Made by a program: the position numbers and the translations under genes. Source: Streptomyces sp. NBC_01408 (GTDB taxonomy: Bacteria; Actinomycetota; Actinomycetes; Streptomycetales; Streptomycetaceae). From it: a DNA stretch of 64,000 bases. The DNA lies in assembly GCF_026340255.1 (NCBI RefSeq), contig NZ_JAPEPJ010000002.1:1240001-1304000 (forward strand). Reading direction: 5' to 3'. A model generated the notes under the pieces. It searched no databases. It saw nothing but the letters and a program-made list of their open reading frames with translations, and was not told where the DNA came from. This document shows positions 20,642 to 35,600 of the stretch, in pieces. Within the stretch, counting starts at the first letter, position 1, and every line of letters starts with the position of its first letter.

Positions 20642-23600
20642 CTACCTGCCGAGTTCGTTGTCAAGTGCTGCGAAGAGTTCGTCGTCGGTTGCCAGGCCGA
20701 GGTCGGCGCCGTCGGCACCGTCGGGGCCGCCGTCCACCGTCCGAAGCAGGCCGCGCAGTCGCGCGGCGTACGTTCCTGCCGGTCCGTCGCCGCCCGACGG
20801 GCCGGCGGCCGAGAGAGCGGCCTCAAGTGCGTCCAGGGCTGCCTGGACCGGGTCTGCCACTTCGCCGACCAGCTCGCCCCGCAGGTATTCGGCGACGGCT
20901 CGGGTGGTCGGGTGGTCGAAGACGAGCGTGCTGGGCAACCGCAGTTCGGTGGTGGTGTTCAGCCTGTTGCGCAGTTCGACGGCGGTGAGGGAGTCGAAGC
21001 CCAGGTCCAGCAGTCCGCGCTGGACGTCGATCGTCCGCGGGGCCGGGTGGGCCAGGACGATGCCGACCTGTTCCCTGACGAAGTCGAGCAGCAGCTGCTG
21101 CTGCTCTTCCACGTCCAGGCCAGTGAGCCGCTGCGCCAGCGGGATCTCCGCCGGAGCGGAGGTACGCCGGCCGGCTCGGCGCTCGGTGCGCACCAGGCCC
21201 CGGTACAGCTCGGGCAGTGCGTCCCCGAGGCTCCGCAGTACCGCGAGGTCGAGTGCCACCGGCGCGAGCACCGGCCGGGTCCCCGCCTCGCCGTCGGCTT
21301 GTGGCGCCCTGGCTCCGGCCAGGGCCGTGTCGAGGGCCGCAAGTGCCCGGTCGGTCGGCATCGGCAGGATCCCGTTGCGTGTGAGCCTGGCCCGGTCGGC
21401 ACGGTCGAGGTCGCTCGCCATGCCGTCCTGCCACATACCCCAGGCGAGGGACACGGCGGGCAGGCCCTCGGCGCGCCGGTGTTCGGCGAGCGCGTCCAGG
21501 AAGGTGTTGCCGGCGGCGTAGTTGGCCTGTCCGGCGTTGCCCACCAGGCCGGCGACGGAAGAGAAGAGGACGAAGTCCGTCAGCTCCAGTCCGGCGGTCA
21601 GCTCGTGCAGGTTCCAGGCGGCTTCCACCTTCGGCCGCAGGACCCGGGAGAGGCTCTCCGGGCTCATGGCCTCCAGCGTGGCGTCCTCGACGACTCCGGC
21701 CGCGTGCACGACCGCGGTGAGCGGGTGCTCGTCCGGGATCGAGGCGAGCAGCCCGGCCAGCGCGTCGCGGTCTGCCGCGTCGCATGCCGCGACCCGTACG
21801 TCCGCGCCGAGCGCCGTCAGTTCGGCGACCAGGTCCTGCGCCCCGCCTCGCCGACTGGTGAGCAGCAGGCGGCGGGCGCCGCGGCCGGTCACCAGGTGCC
21901 GGGCGACCTGGGCTCCGAGTGCGCCCGTGCCACCGGTGATCAGCACCGTACGCTCCGGGTCGAACGCGTCGTCGACGTCCGGGGTCCGGACCGGGTACGG
22001 GACCTTGGCGAGCCGGGTCACGTAAGCCTGTCCCTCGCGCAGTTCGAGCTGCGGTCGGGGGTCGGCCAGGGCTGCGGCCAGCAGCTCGCGGCCGGCTGGC
22101 AGGCCGTCCGTGATCACGTGCTGGAAACGTCCCGGGTGTTCCGACGCGGCGGTCCGCATCAGCCCGGAGAGTGCGCTGTGCGCCAGTTCCCCGGTGCTGA
22201 CCACGGCGAGCCGCGCTCCGGCCGGCGCGTCACCGGCGAGCCACTGCCGCAGTACCGCCAGCACCTCCTCCGTGACCCGGCCGGTCTCCTGCGCAGTGGC
22301 CGGGCGTACCGGAAGGACGACCACGTGGGGTGCGGCCGCGCCGTCCGCCGTCGAGGCGGCCAGGTCGGCGAGGTCGGCGTGGTGCTCGGCGACGAGTCCG
22401 AGGTCGGCCTCGCCGAGGACGACGACGGTCGTGTCGCCACCGGTGGGGAGTTCCGCACCGGCCCGCTCCACCGCGTACACGTGCTGGTCGGAGGGGCGGG
22501 TCGGCACGGTCCCCGCCGGCAGGGCCCGCAGGACGAGCGATGCGACGGTGGCGACCGGCGCGCCCGTCTCGTCGGCGATGCTGACCGCGACCGTTGCGTC
22601 CGGGCCGGCCGACAGCTTGACCCGCAGGGTGCCGGTCGGGGACCCGGTCAGCTGGACGCCGCCGAAGGAGAAGGGCAGCCGTAGTTCGGCCGACTCCTCC
22701 AGGAGCAGCGCGTGCAGCGCGGCGTCGAACAGTGCCGGGTGCAGGGCGAATCCATCAGGGTCGACGGACAGCCGTACCTCGGCGTAGAGGTCCTCGCCCG
22801 AGCGCCATGCCGCCTGGAGGCCCTGGAAGGCGGGGCCGTAGCCGTAGCCCTGGTCGGCGAGGCGGTCGTACAGATCCTCGACCGGCTGGGCTTCGGCGCC
22901 CGCCGGAGGCCAGGACGCGAGGTCGGGTTCGGGGCCGCCGGGAACGGCGTTCACCACGGTTCCGGTGGCGTGCCGGTCCCAGACGTCGCCTTCCTGGTCC
23001 CCGCGCGAGTGGACGGCGACGGGCCTGCGGCCGTCTCCGTCGGGGCCGCCGACGGTGATCTGGAGCTGGAGCGCACCCTGGTCGGGAAGGACCAGGGGTG
23101 CCTGGAGGGCGAGTTCCTCCAGCCGCTCGCAGCCGAGCGCGGCGCCCGCGTGGAGCACGAGCTCCACCAGGGCCGTGCCCGGGACCAGCAGGGTGCCGGC
23201 GACGGCATGGTCGGCGAACCAGGGGTGGCTGCGGGCCGAGATCCGGCCGGTGAACAGGACACCGTCGGAGTCGGCGAGCGGAACCGCGGCCCCGAGCAGC
23301 GGGTGCCGTGCGGAGTCGAGTCCGGCCGAGGTGACGTCGCCGCCGCCGGGCCCCTCCGTGAGCCAGTAGCGCCGGCGCTGGAAGGGGTAGGTCGGCAGGT
23401 CCGCGGCAGGTCCGGCGTTCTCGCCGAACAGCGCGGGCCAGTCCACCGGCACGCCCCGTACGTGGACGTGGGCCAGGGCGGTGACGGCGGTGTGCGGCTC
23501 GTGGCGCCCGCCGCGCAGCACCGGGACCAGGAGCGATCCCGCGTCGAGGAAGTCCTGCCCCATCGCGCTGAGCACGCCGTCCGGGCCGAGCTCCAGGAAG

Positions 23601-26600
23601 GTCCGTACGCCTTCGGCCTCCAGGGCGCGTGCCGCGTCCAGGAAACGCACGGGCCGGCGGACGTGCCGGACCCAGTACTCGGGCGTGGTCAGTTCCTCGG
23701 CGCCGACCGGCTGCCCGGTCAGGGTGGAGACGATCGGGATGGTGGGCGCGGCGAACGCGAGCCCCTTCGCGACCGTTTGGAATTCGTCCAGCATCGCGTC
23801 CATGTGCGGGGAGTGGAAGGCGTGGCTGACGCGCAGTCGCTTGGTCTTGCGTCCCTGGGCGGAGAGTTCGGCTCCGATGGCCTCGACGGCTTCCGCGTCG
23901 CCCGAGAGCACCACGGAGGTGGGGCCGTTGACGGCGGCGATGCCCAGCAGGTCCTCCCGTCCGGCGAGCAGCGGCAGCACCTCCTGCTCCTCGGCCTGCA
24001 CGGCGAGCATCGCGCCGCCGCCGGGCAGTGCCTGCATCAGCCGGCCGCGGGCCGCGACGAGCTGCGCCGCGTCCGCCAGCGAGAGGACGCCGGCGACGTG
24101 CGCGGCGGCCAGCTCACCGATGGAGTGGCCCGCGAGGAAGTCCGGCCGTACGCCCCAGCCTTCGAGGAGCCGGAAGAGCGCGACCTCGGTTGCGAACAGG
24201 GCGGCCTGCGTGAAGCCGGTCTGGTCCAGCGGCGCCGGGTCCTCACCGAAGAGGACGTCGAGCAGCGGCGTTTCCAGCCATTGGTCGAGCTCTTCGCATA
24301 CGGCGTCCAGGGCCTCGGCGTAGCCGGGGTAGGCGGTGTACAGCTCCCGGCCCATGCCGAGTCGCTGGCTGCCCTGACCGGTGAAGAGGAAGGCCGTACG
24401 GCCTTCCACGGGTGTACCCCGCACGGTCAGTGCCGCCAGTCCGTCGACCGCTTCGGTGGCGGTGGAGGCCACCACCACGGCGCGGTGCGGCAGTCCGGCC
24501 CGTCCGACGGCCAGGGTCCGGCCCGTCGATGCCAGATCCTGCTGCCCGGTGTCGGCGAGGGCCGCGCCCACCTGGTCGGCCTGCGCCAGCAGGGCCGCGT
24601 CGTTGTGCGCGGACAGCAGCAGCGGCACGACCGGCATCGGCTCGGCCGGCGGGACCGTCCCCTCGGCCGGCGGCTGCTCCACGATGACGTGGGCATTGGT
24701 ACCACTGATGCCGAAGGAGGACACGCCTGCCCGGCGCGGCCGCTCGGACTCCGGCCACGGCACCGCCTCGGTGAGCAGTTCCACCTCACCGGCGGACCAG
24801 TCCACGTGCGGGCTGGGCTCGTCGATGTGGAGGCTCTTGGGGAGCACCCCGTGCTGCATCGCCATGACCATCTTGATGACGCCGGCCACACCGGCGGCGG
24901 CCTGGGAGTGTCCGATGTTGGACTTCAGGGAGCCCATCAGGAGGGGCGACGGGCGCTCCTGCCCGTAGGTGGCGAGTACGGCCTGGGCCTCGATCGGGTC
25001 GCCCAGCGTGGTGCCGGTGCCGTGGGCCTCCAGCGCGTCGACGTCCGCGGTGGTCAGGCCCGCGTTGGTCAGGGCTTGGCGGATCACCCGCTCCTGGGAG
25101 GGGCCGTTGGGGGCGGTGAGGCCGTTGCTCGCACCGTCCTGGTTGACGGCGGTTCCGCGGATCACGCCGAGGATCCGGCGGCCGTTGCGCTGGGCGTCGG
25201 AGAGCCGCTCCAGCAGGAGGATTCCTGCGCCTTCGGCCCAGGCCGCCCCGTCCGCCTGAGCGGAGAAGGACTTGCACCGGCCGTCCGGTGCCAGGCCGCG
25301 CTGCCGGCTGAACTCGACGAACAGGGTGGGCGCGGCCAGTACGGTCACACCGCCGGCCAGGGCCAGCCCGCATTCGCCGTTCCGCAGCGCCTGCGCGGCG
25401 AGGTGGATGGAGACGAGCGAGGAGGAGCAGGCGGTGTCGACGGTGATCGCCGGTCCCTGCAGGCCGAAGGTGTAGGCGACGCGGCCGGAGGCGACACTGA
25501 CCGTGCTGCCGACCGACAGGTAGCCCTCCAGGCCCTCGGGGGTGTCCTTCAGGCGTGCCGCGTAGTCGTTGGCCATGACACCGGCGAACACACCGGTCTG
25601 GCTGCCCTTGAGAGAGGTCGGGTCCATGCCCGCCCGCTCGAAGGCCTCCCAGCAGATTTCCAGCAGCAGGCGCTGCTGCGGGTCGATGGCGATGGCCTCC
25701 CGGGCGCTCACCCCGAAGAGCTCGGGGTCGAACTGCGGAGCCTCGTAGAGGAATCCGCCGTGCCGGGTGTACGAGGTGCCCACGTGGTCGGGGTCCGTGT
25801 CGTACAGGCCGTCCAGGTCCCAGCCGCGGTCGTTCGGGAACGGGCCGATGGCGTCCCGCTCGTCGGACAGCAGCGCCCACAGCTCCTCCGGGGAGCTGAC
25901 CTCGCCCGGGTAGCGGCAGGCCATCGCGACGATCGCGATCGGCTCGTCGGAGGCGCCGACGACCGGTTCGGCCACGGCCACCGCGGCGGCCGGGCCGAGC
26001 AGTTCGGTCCGCAGGAAGCCGGCCAGCTCGACCGTGTTCGGGTAGTCGAACACCAGCGTCGCGGGCAGCTTCAGACCTGCGGCCGCGTTCAGCCGGTTGC
26101 GCAGTTCCACTGCCTTGAGCGAGTCGAAGCCCAGCTCGTTGAAGGCCCGGTCGGGCGCTACCTGGTCGGCGTCGGTGTGCCCCAGTACGGAGGACACCAC
26201 GCCGCGGACCAGTTCCAGCAGCGCGCGCTCCTGGTCCTGGAGGGCCAGGGGCGCCAGGCGTTCCTGGAGGGAGTTCCCGCCCGCCTGCTCGCCGACGGCG
26301 GCGCGCCGCGCCGGGCGCACCAGGCCGTGGAAGAGCGCGGGCAGGGTGCCGTCCTCGCTCTGTGCCCGCAGTCCGGTGTAGTCCAGCAGCGCCGGAACAA
26401 GCACCGGCCGACGGGTCGCGAGGGCCGCGTCGAACAGCCCCAGCCCTTGCTCGCTGCCGATGGGGGCGATGCCGCCCCGGGACATGCGGGCGAGGTCGGC
26501 GTCGGTCAGGTGACCGGTCATCCCGCTGCCCTCGGCCCACAGGCCCCAGGCCAGCGACGTACCGGGCAGGCCCAGGGCCCGGCGGTGGTGCGCGAGGGCG

Positions 26601-29600
26601 TCCAGATAGGTGTTGGCCGCAGCGTAGTTGGCCTGGCCCGCAGTGCCGACCGTACCGGCCAGCGAGGAGAACAGGACGAACGCGTCCAGTTCCAGGTCGG
26701 CCGTCAGCTCGTGCAGGTGCCGGGCGGCATCGACCTTGGGGCGCAGTACGGTGTCGAGCTGCTCGGCCGTGAGGGCGTGCAGCGTGCCGTCGTCGAGGAC
26801 GCCGGCGGTGTGCAGGACCGCGGTGAGCGGGTGCTCCGAGGGGATCGCGTCTAGCATCGCGGCGACCGCCATGCGGTCGGCCGTGTCACAGGCGACCACG
26901 GACACATCGGCTCCGCGGGCCGTGAGTTCGGACTCCAGCTCCAGCATGCCCGCCGCGTCCCGGCCGCGGCGGCTCGCCAGCAGCAGGTGCCGTACGCCGT
27001 GTTCGGCGACGAGGTGGCGGGCGAACAGCTGGCCCAGGGTGCCGGTGGCGCCCGTGATGAGCACGGTGCCCTCGGGGTTCAGGGCGGGCACGGTGTCGCC
27101 CGTCGTGGGCGACTTGACCAGCCGCGGTACGAGCACTGCCCCGTCCCGCAGGCTCACCTGTGCTTCCGGTACGGCCAGCGCACGGCCGAGCTCGGCCTCG
27201 GCGACGTCCCAGTCCGTCAGGTCCAGCAGGCCGAACCGGTCGGGATTCTCGGCCATGGCGGTACGCACCAGCCCCCAGACCGGAGCCGAGCCGAGTCCGG
27301 CCTCCGTGCGGGCGGTGGTCGCGTCACGGGTCACGAAGACCAGGCGCGAGTCGGCGAACCGCTCCTCGGCGAGCCACTCCTGGGCCAGCCGCAGGGCCCG
27401 GTGTGCCACGGCGCCGGGGCCGTCCTCGCCGGGGAAGGGGACCACGACGAGCGGCGGGGTTCCGACCATGCCGGCGAGTTCCGAGTAACTGCCCAGAGGG
27501 GCGGGCAGCCCCCGCCAGCCGCTGCCGGACTCGTCGAGGACGGCCCATCCGGCGGCCGGGGCGCTTTCCGGGGCGGACGTCCACTCCACCTGGAGCAGCG
27601 GCTGGCGGAGGGTGCCCGAGCCGGCCAGCTGCGCGGGGTCCACGGCCCGCAGGCTGAGCGTCTTCACCGACGCGATCGGCGCACCGCTCGCGTCGGCGAG
27701 GGACAGGGCGGCACCCGAGCCTTCCGGAGTGATCCGTACGCGCAGCACGCTGGCGTTCACCGCGTGCAGCCGAACGCCGGTCCAGGCGAACGGCAGCGCC
27801 AGGCGGCCGTCCTCCGCGAGCGCCAGCGGGTGCAGGGCGGCGTCGAGGAGGGCCGGGTGGATCCCGAACTCGCCCAGGGGGACGTCCTTCGGGAGCGCGA
27901 CCTCGGCGAACATCTCCTGGCCGGCGCGCCACAGCGCCCGCAGGCCCTGGAAGGTGGGTCCGTACTGGAAGCCCCGCTCGGCGAGCGTGTCGTACGCCGC
28001 TGTCAGGTCGACCGGCTCGGCGCCGGCCGGGGGCCAGGCGGTGTCGGCCGGTACGCCCGCACGTCCTTCCGCGTGACCCAGTACGCCGGTGGCGTGCAGG
28101 GTCCACGGGTGGATCGCGGCATCGTCGGACTCGGGCTCAGGGCGGGAGTGGACGGACAGCACGCGCCGGCCCTCCTCGTCCGGAGCGTCGACCACGACCT
28201 GGAGCTGTACTCCGCCACGGCCGGCCAGCACCAGCGGTGCCTGGAGGGTCAGCTCCTCAAGCTGTTCGAGGCCGGTGTGGTCACCCGCCCGGATGGCGAG
28301 GTCCACGAAGGCGGTACCGGGGAGCAGCACCGTGCCGGCCACGGCGTGGTCCGCCAGCCAGGGCTGCGTGTTCAGGGCGATCCTACTGCTCAGGACCAGT
28401 TTGTCCTCGCCGGCCATCCAGAGCGCGGCGCCGATGAGCGGGTGCCGCTCGGCGGCCATGCCGAGCCCGCCCGCGTCCCCGGCCGGCGCCGGGCCCTCCA
28501 GCCAGTGGCGCCGGCGCTGGAAGGGGTAGGTCGGCAGGTCGACGACCGCGCCGGGTCCGCCGACCACGGCAGCCCAGTCGAGCGGGGCGCCCGAGACGTG
28601 GGCCTGCGCCGCGGAGGCGAGGAAGTCGTCGAGTCCACCCTGGTCACGGTGGAGCGAGGGCACGGTGACGGCGCTGCCGTACGACGTGTCGTCGATCGTC
28701 TCCTGGAGCGCGATGGTCAGCACCGGGTGGGCGCTGGCCTCGATGAAGACGCGGTGGCCCTGGTCGAGCAGGGTCCGGGTGGCCTCCTCCAGCTGGACGG
28801 TCTGGCGGAGGTTGCGGAACCAGTACGAGCCGTCGAGCTCCGTGCCGTCCAGCGGCTGCCCGGTGACGGTGGAGAGGAAGGGCACCTTGACGGCGCGCGG
28901 GGTGAGCGAGGACAGGGCGTCGAGAAGCTCGTCCCGCAGGCTTTCGACGTGCGCGGAGTGGGAGGCGTAGTCGACCGGGATGCGCTTGGCGCGCATCTTG
29001 TTCTCCTTGCAATAGGCGACCATCTCCTCAAGAGCGGTCACCTCTCCGGCGACCACCACGGAACGCGGGCCGTTGTGTGCGGCGATGTCGATGGCGCCGT
29101 CCCAACGGGTGATGAGCTCGCGGACCTCGTCGGCCGGCAGGGCCACCGAGACCATCCCGCCCGTACCCGCCAGCTTCCCGATCGCCCGGCTGCGCAAGGC
29201 CACGACCTTCGCCGCGTCGTCCAGCGACAGCGCCCCCGACACCGCGGCCGCCGCGATCTCACCCTGCGAGTGACCGATCACCGCATCCGGCTCGATACCC
29301 ACCGAACGCCACAACGCGGCCAGGGACACCATCACGGCCCACAGCGCCGGCTGCACCACGTCCACCCGGTCGAAACCGGGCGCACCCTCCGCACCGCGCA
29401 GGACGTCCAGCAGCGACCAGTCCGTGAACGGAGCCAGAGCCTGCTCACACTCCACCAGCCGGGCGGCGAACACCGGGGAGGAGTCGAGGAGTTCCAGAGC
29501 CATGCCCTGCCACTGCGAACCCTGACCCGGGAACACGAACACCGTCTTGCCCGGGCCCGTGACCGCGCCCTGCACCAGGTTCGCCGCGGACCCACCCGAG

Positions 29601-32600
29601 GCCAGCGCCTCAAGGCCCGCCAACAGCTCATCCCGGCCGGCGCCCGAAACCGTAGCCCGGAAGGGGAGGTGCGGGACCCGGGTCGCGAGAGCCGAAGCCA
29701 CCCGCGCCGGGTCGACGTTCTCCGAGGCCAGCAGCTCGCGCACCTGGCCGGCACGCGCCGCCAGGGCCGCCTCGCTCTTCGCCGAGACCACCAGCGGAAG
29801 CCCCGCCACCACCGGCTCACCGGCCACGACTGGCTCCGGGCCCTGCTCCAGGACCACATGCGCGTTCGTACCACTGATACCGAACGAGGACACGGCCGCG
29901 CGACGCGGACGCGCCACCTCCGGCCACGCCCGACGCTCGGTGACCAGCTCCACCGCACCCGTCGACCAGTCGACGTGCGGCGTCGGCTCGTCCACGTGCA
30001 GCGTCGCCGGAAGCTCCCCGTTACGCATCGCCATCAGCATCTTGATGATGCCCGCGACACCCGCGGCAGCCTGCGTGTGACCGATGTTCGACTTGATCGA
30101 TCCCAGACGCAGCGGCTCTTCGCGGTCCTGGCCGTAGGTGGCCAGCAGCGCGTTGGCCTCGATCGGGTCACCGAGCCGGGTACCGGTGCCGTGCGCCTCG
30201 ACAGCGTCCACCTCGTGCGGAGCGAGGCGGGCGTTGGCGAGGGCCTGGCGCATGACGCGTTCCTGCGACGGCCCGTTGGGGGCGGTGAGGCCGTTGCTCG
30301 CACCGTCCTGGTTGACCGCGGAACCACGGATCACACCAAGGATGTTGTGCCCGAGCCGCTGAGCGTCCGACAGACGCTCCAGCACCAGCATGCCCGCGCC
30401 CTCGGCCCAACCCGTACCGTCCGCCGAAGCCGCGAACGACTTGCAGGTCCCGTCCGGCGACAGACCACGCTGACGCGAGAACTCGACAAAGGTCGTCGGC
30501 GTGGACATCACGGTGACACCGCCGGCGAGTGCCATCGAGCACTCGCCCTGGCGCAGCGCCTGAGCGGCCAGGTGCACCGATACCAGCGACGAGGAACACG
30601 CCGTGTCCAGCGTCACCGCCGGCCCCTCAAGGCCGAACGTGTAAGCCACCCGACCCGACAGGACACTCGCGATCGTGCCCGTCAGCAAATGCCCCTCGAA
30701 GCCCTCCGGAGCACTCCCCAGCCGCGACCCGTAGTCGTTGTACATCACGCCCGCGTAGACACCGGTCGAGGAACCGCGCAGCGAGGCGGGGTCGATTCCC
30801 GCACGCTCCAGCGCCTCCCACGCGACCTCCAGCAGCACACGCTGCTGCGGGTCGGTCGCGATCGCCTCACGCGGACTCAGACCGAAGAACTCGGCATCGA
30901 ACTCCGCGGCCTCGTAGAGGAATCCGCCCTTGCGCGTGTACGACTTGCCGACCTTCTCGGGGTCCGGGTCGAAGAGGCCTTCCACGTCCCAGCCGCGGTC
31001 GGACGGGAACTCGTCGATCGCGTCCCGGCCCTCCGCCACGAGCCGCCACAGGTCCTCCGGCGAGGAGACCCCGCCCGGGTAGCGGCACCCCATACCGACC
31101 ACGGCGATCGGCTCGTCCAGTCCCGGGGCGTGGGCGACCACCGGCGGGACGACGGCCATTGCGGTCGCGTCGAGCCGCTCCAGCAGGAAGTCCGCCACCG
31201 CCTGGGGCGACGGGTGGTCGAACACGAGGGTGGTGGGCAGTCGCAGACCGGTCACCGAGTTGAGCCGGTTGCGCAATTCGACACCCGTGAGGGAGTCGAA
31301 GCCGGTGTCGTTGAAGGCCTTGGCCGGGTCGATGTCTGCGTTGGCGCCGTGCCCGAGAACCAGCCCCACGGTCTCCCGTACGGTCTGGAGCACGGCCTGC
31401 GCCCGCTCCTGCGCGGCCAGCGCGGTCAGCCGCTGGACCCACGACGAGTCGGCGCCGCGGGCGGCGCCGGCCGCCTGCCGGCGGCGGACGCGGACCAGGC
31501 CGGTGAACAGCTCGGGGAGGGCGTTCTCCTCGGCCCGGGCGCGCAGGGCGTCCAGGTCGAGTTCGGCGGGGACCAGCAGCGGCTCCGCCGAGGCGAGCGC
31601 CGCGTCGAACAGATCGAGACCCAGTTCCGGGGTCAGAGGGACGATTCCGCTCCGCTTCCACCGCGCGACGTCGGCGTCGGCGAGGGTTGCGGCCATGCCG
31701 TCGGTGCTGTCCCACAGGCTCCACGCGAGGGAGGTGGCGGGCAGGTTCTGGGCGCGGCGGTGCTGCGCGAGGGCGTCGAGGAAGGTGTTCGCGGCCGCGT
31801 AGTTGGCCTGGCCGGCGTTGCCCATGAGACCCGCGATGGACGAGAACATGACGAACGAGGCGAGGCCGGGGGACTCGGTGAGGCGGTGGAGGTTCCAGGC
31901 CGCGTCCACCTTCGGACGCATCACCCGCTCCAGATGACCGGCCGACAGCGACGCGACCGTCGCATCGTCCAGGACACCCGCCGTATGCACCACGGCAGTC
32001 AGCGGACGCTCGACCGCGACCTCATCCAGCAGACCCGCCAGCGCGTCGAAGTCCGACACGTCACACGCCGCCACCCGAGCCCGCGCACCCAGCTCCTCCA
32101 GCTCCGCCACGAACTCGGCAGCACCCGGAGTCTCACCACCGCGACGCGACACCAACAGCAGGTGCCGCGCACCGTGATGCGTCACCAACCGACGCGCCAC
32201 CAGACGGCCCAACGTACCCAGAGCACCGGTCACCAGGGCCGTACCCTCCGGGTCCAGACCCTCCACCACACCCGCCGCGACACCCCCGGCACGCGCCAGA
32301 CGCGGCACGAACAACCCGCCGCCCCGCACCGCCACCTCAGGCTCACCGGAAGCCAACACGGCAGGCAGCAGCTCCAGACCGCCCTCGTCCACGTGGGCGA
32401 GGACCAGTCGGTCGGGCTGCTCGGTCTGCGCAGTACGGATCAGGCCCACGAGCGGGGCCGTGTGCAGCGCGCCGTCCGGCACGACGAGGACGAGGCGGCT
32501 CGCCGCGAACTGCGGGGCGGCCAGCCATTCCCGCACCGCCTCCAGCCCGCGCGCCGCCGTGGCATGGGTCTGGTCCAGTACATCACCGGTGGTGCCGACG

Positions 32601-35600
32601 ACGAGCTCCTGCTCGCCGATCACCACGAACTCCGGTACGGCAGATCCCGCGTCGACCGCAGCGCTGAGCGCGGCGAGGTCGGCGTAGGGCGCCTCGCCCA
32701 GCCGGACCCACCGCTGGTCGGCGACCGGCTCGACCGCCGGGACGGCCTCCCAGGCCACCCGGTACAGGGACTCCATGGCCGGGCCGGCAACGGCGAGCTG
32801 ATCGCGGGCGATCGGCCGCAGGGCGACCGACTCGATCGATGCCACCGGAGCGCCGGCGCCGTCGGCGAGAGCGAGACGGGCCGTGTCCTGGCCGGTACGG
32901 GTCCAGCGGACGCGCAGCACCGTGGCACCGACCGCGTGCAGCACGAAGCCCGAGAACGAGAACGGCAGGCGGATCGTGCTGTCGTCCTGCGCCGAGGCCG
33001 GGGCCTCCAGCACGAGCGGGTGCAGAACCGCGTCGAGGAGGGCGGGGTGCACACCGAAGCGCGCGGCTTCGGTGTGGAGCTGGTCGGGCAGGGCGACCTC
33101 GGCGAAGAGGTCGTCACCGGCGCGCCAGGCGGCGCGCAGACCGTGGAAGGCCGGCCCGTAGCCGTAGCCCAGGTCGTCGAGGCGGTCGTAGACCCCGTCC
33201 AGCGGGATGGGGGTGCCGTTGGCCGGGGGCCACTGGTCCAGGGAAACGCCCGGCGAGGGGACGGAGAACGTGAGCAGGCCGGCCGCGTGGGCGGTCCACT
33301 GCTCTTCGCCGGTCCGCGAGTACACGGTGAACTGACGATCGCCGCGCGCGTCGGCCCGGTCGACGGTCAGCCGCAGCTGGGCGCCCGTCTTCTCCGAGAG
33401 GGCCAGGGGTGCCTGGAGGGTGAGTTCCTCGACGGTGGCGTAACCCAGCTGCTCGGCCGCGGTGCCCGCGAGCTCCAGGAACACCGTCCCCGGAACCAGG
33501 ACCGTCCCACCCATCGCGTGATCGGCCAGCCACGGATGCGAAGACAGCGACACCGAAGCCGAGAACTGCACCGCATCACCATCAGGCTCCGTGATCACCG
33601 CAGCCAACAACGGATGATCCACAGCCGTCAGACCCAGACCCGACGCATCACCGGAACGCGGCGCATCCAACCAGAAACGCTCACGCTGGAACGCATACGT
33701 CGGCAGCTCCACCACACCGGAACCCGGCAGGAACCCCTCCCAGTCCACACCCACACCATGTGCGTGCACAGCGCCCAAGGCGGCGAGGAGGGAACGCTTC
33801 TCGGAACGGTCCTTGCGCAGCACCGGAACCACGACGATGCCCTCGGTGTCGGCCAGGCACTCGCCCGTCGGACCCGCAAGCGTCCCGTCGGGCCCCAGCT
33901 CCACGAACGCCGTCACACCAAGACCGGCCAGCGTGGCGATGCCGTCGGCGAAACGGACCGCCGAACGCGCCTGAACAGCCCAGTACTCGGCAGTGAACTC
34001 CTCAACCACCTCACCGGTGACATTCGAAACGACCGGGATCCGGGGAGCCGAATAGGTCAGGGTCCGGGCGACCTCGGTGAGCTCCGCCAGCATTCCGTCC
34101 AGGTGCGCGGAGTGGAAAGCATGGCTCACCTTCAGCCGGCTCGCCTTCACACCCTCCCCGCGAGCCAGCTCCAGGACTTCGAGCACTGCCGTCTCGTCAC
34201 CCGATATCACGGTGCTGGCAGGGCTGTTGAACCCGGCCACATCCACACCGGAACGGCCCTCGAGCCACCCGGCAACGCGCGCTTCACCCGCGTTCAGGGC
34301 AACCATCGCCCCACCCTCGGCAACACCCTCCATCAGACGCGCCCGCGCACACACCAAACGGGCAGCGTCCTCAAGAGACAGCACACCCGCCACATGGGCC
34401 GCCGCCAGCTCACCAACCGAATGACCCACCAGATAATCCGGGGTCACCCCGTAATGAGACAGCAGACGGAACAGGGCCACCTCGACCGCGAACAACGCCG
34501 GCTGAGTGAACCCCGTCCGCTGCAGCAGCTCCGGCTCACCCTCGATCACCGCGGCGAGCGAACGGTCCAAATGGACATCCAACGCACCGACGACCTCGTC
34601 GAACGCAGCCGCGAACACGGGCTCCGCCGTATACAGCTCACGGCCCATGCCCACGCGCTGACTGCCCTGCCCGGAGAACAGGAACGCAACCGAACCCGCC
34701 GAGACGGCCTCGCCCGGGGTCAGTGCCCGCAGAGCATCCAGGATTTCCTCTCGGGTCTCCCCCACGACCACCGCACGGTGATCGAAACGAGCACGCGAGA
34801 CGGCCAGCGAACGGCCCACAGCCACGACATCCAGCTCCGGCCGCTCCTCCAGGAACGACACCAGCCGATCCGCCTGCTCCGACAGAGCAGCCCCCGACTT
34901 GCCCGACACCACCCACGGCACCGGACACGGCACCGAAAGCTCCTCCACCGGAGCTTCGACCTCCGTGACCTGCTCGATGATGAGGTGTGCGTTGGTACCG
35001 CTGATACCGAAGGACGAAATGCCCGCCCGGCGCGGACGGTCGAGCTCCGGCCACTCCTGGGCCTGCGTCAGCAGCTCCACCACGCCGGCCGACCAATCGA
35101 CGTGTGAGGTCGGCTCGTCCACGTGCAGCGTCGCCGGCAGAACCCCGTTGCGCATGGCCATGACCATCTTGATCACGCCCGCGACACCCGCCGCGGCCTG
35201 CGTGTGACCGATGTTCGACTTCAGTGAGCCGAGTCGAAGCGGCTCTTCGCGGTCCTGGCCGTAGGTGGCCAGCAGCGCCTGCGCCTCGATCGGGTCGCCG
35301 AGCTTGGTGCCCGTGCCGTGCGCCTCCACCGCGTCCACCTCGGACGCCGACAGGCGGGCGTTGGCCAGCGCGGCGCGGATGACCCGCTCCTGCGAAGGCC
35401 CGTTCGGGGCCGTCAGACCGTTGCTCGCACCATCCTGGTTCACGGCGGAACCACGGATCACCGCGAGCACCTGGCGCCCGTTGCGCTCCGCGTCCGAAAG
35501 CCGCTCCAGCACCAGCAGACCCACACCCTCGGCCCAGCCCGTACCGTCCGCCGACGAGGAGAACGCCTTGCAACGCCCGTCCGGCGACAGCCCGCGCTGC

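Noticed and set aside
26987..35107. Plus-strand open frame of 2706 codons inside PKS1
   Set aside because: It is exactly antisense to conserved PKS domains, Arg/His/Gly-rich with no recognisable motif. It results from high GC suppressing stop codons.
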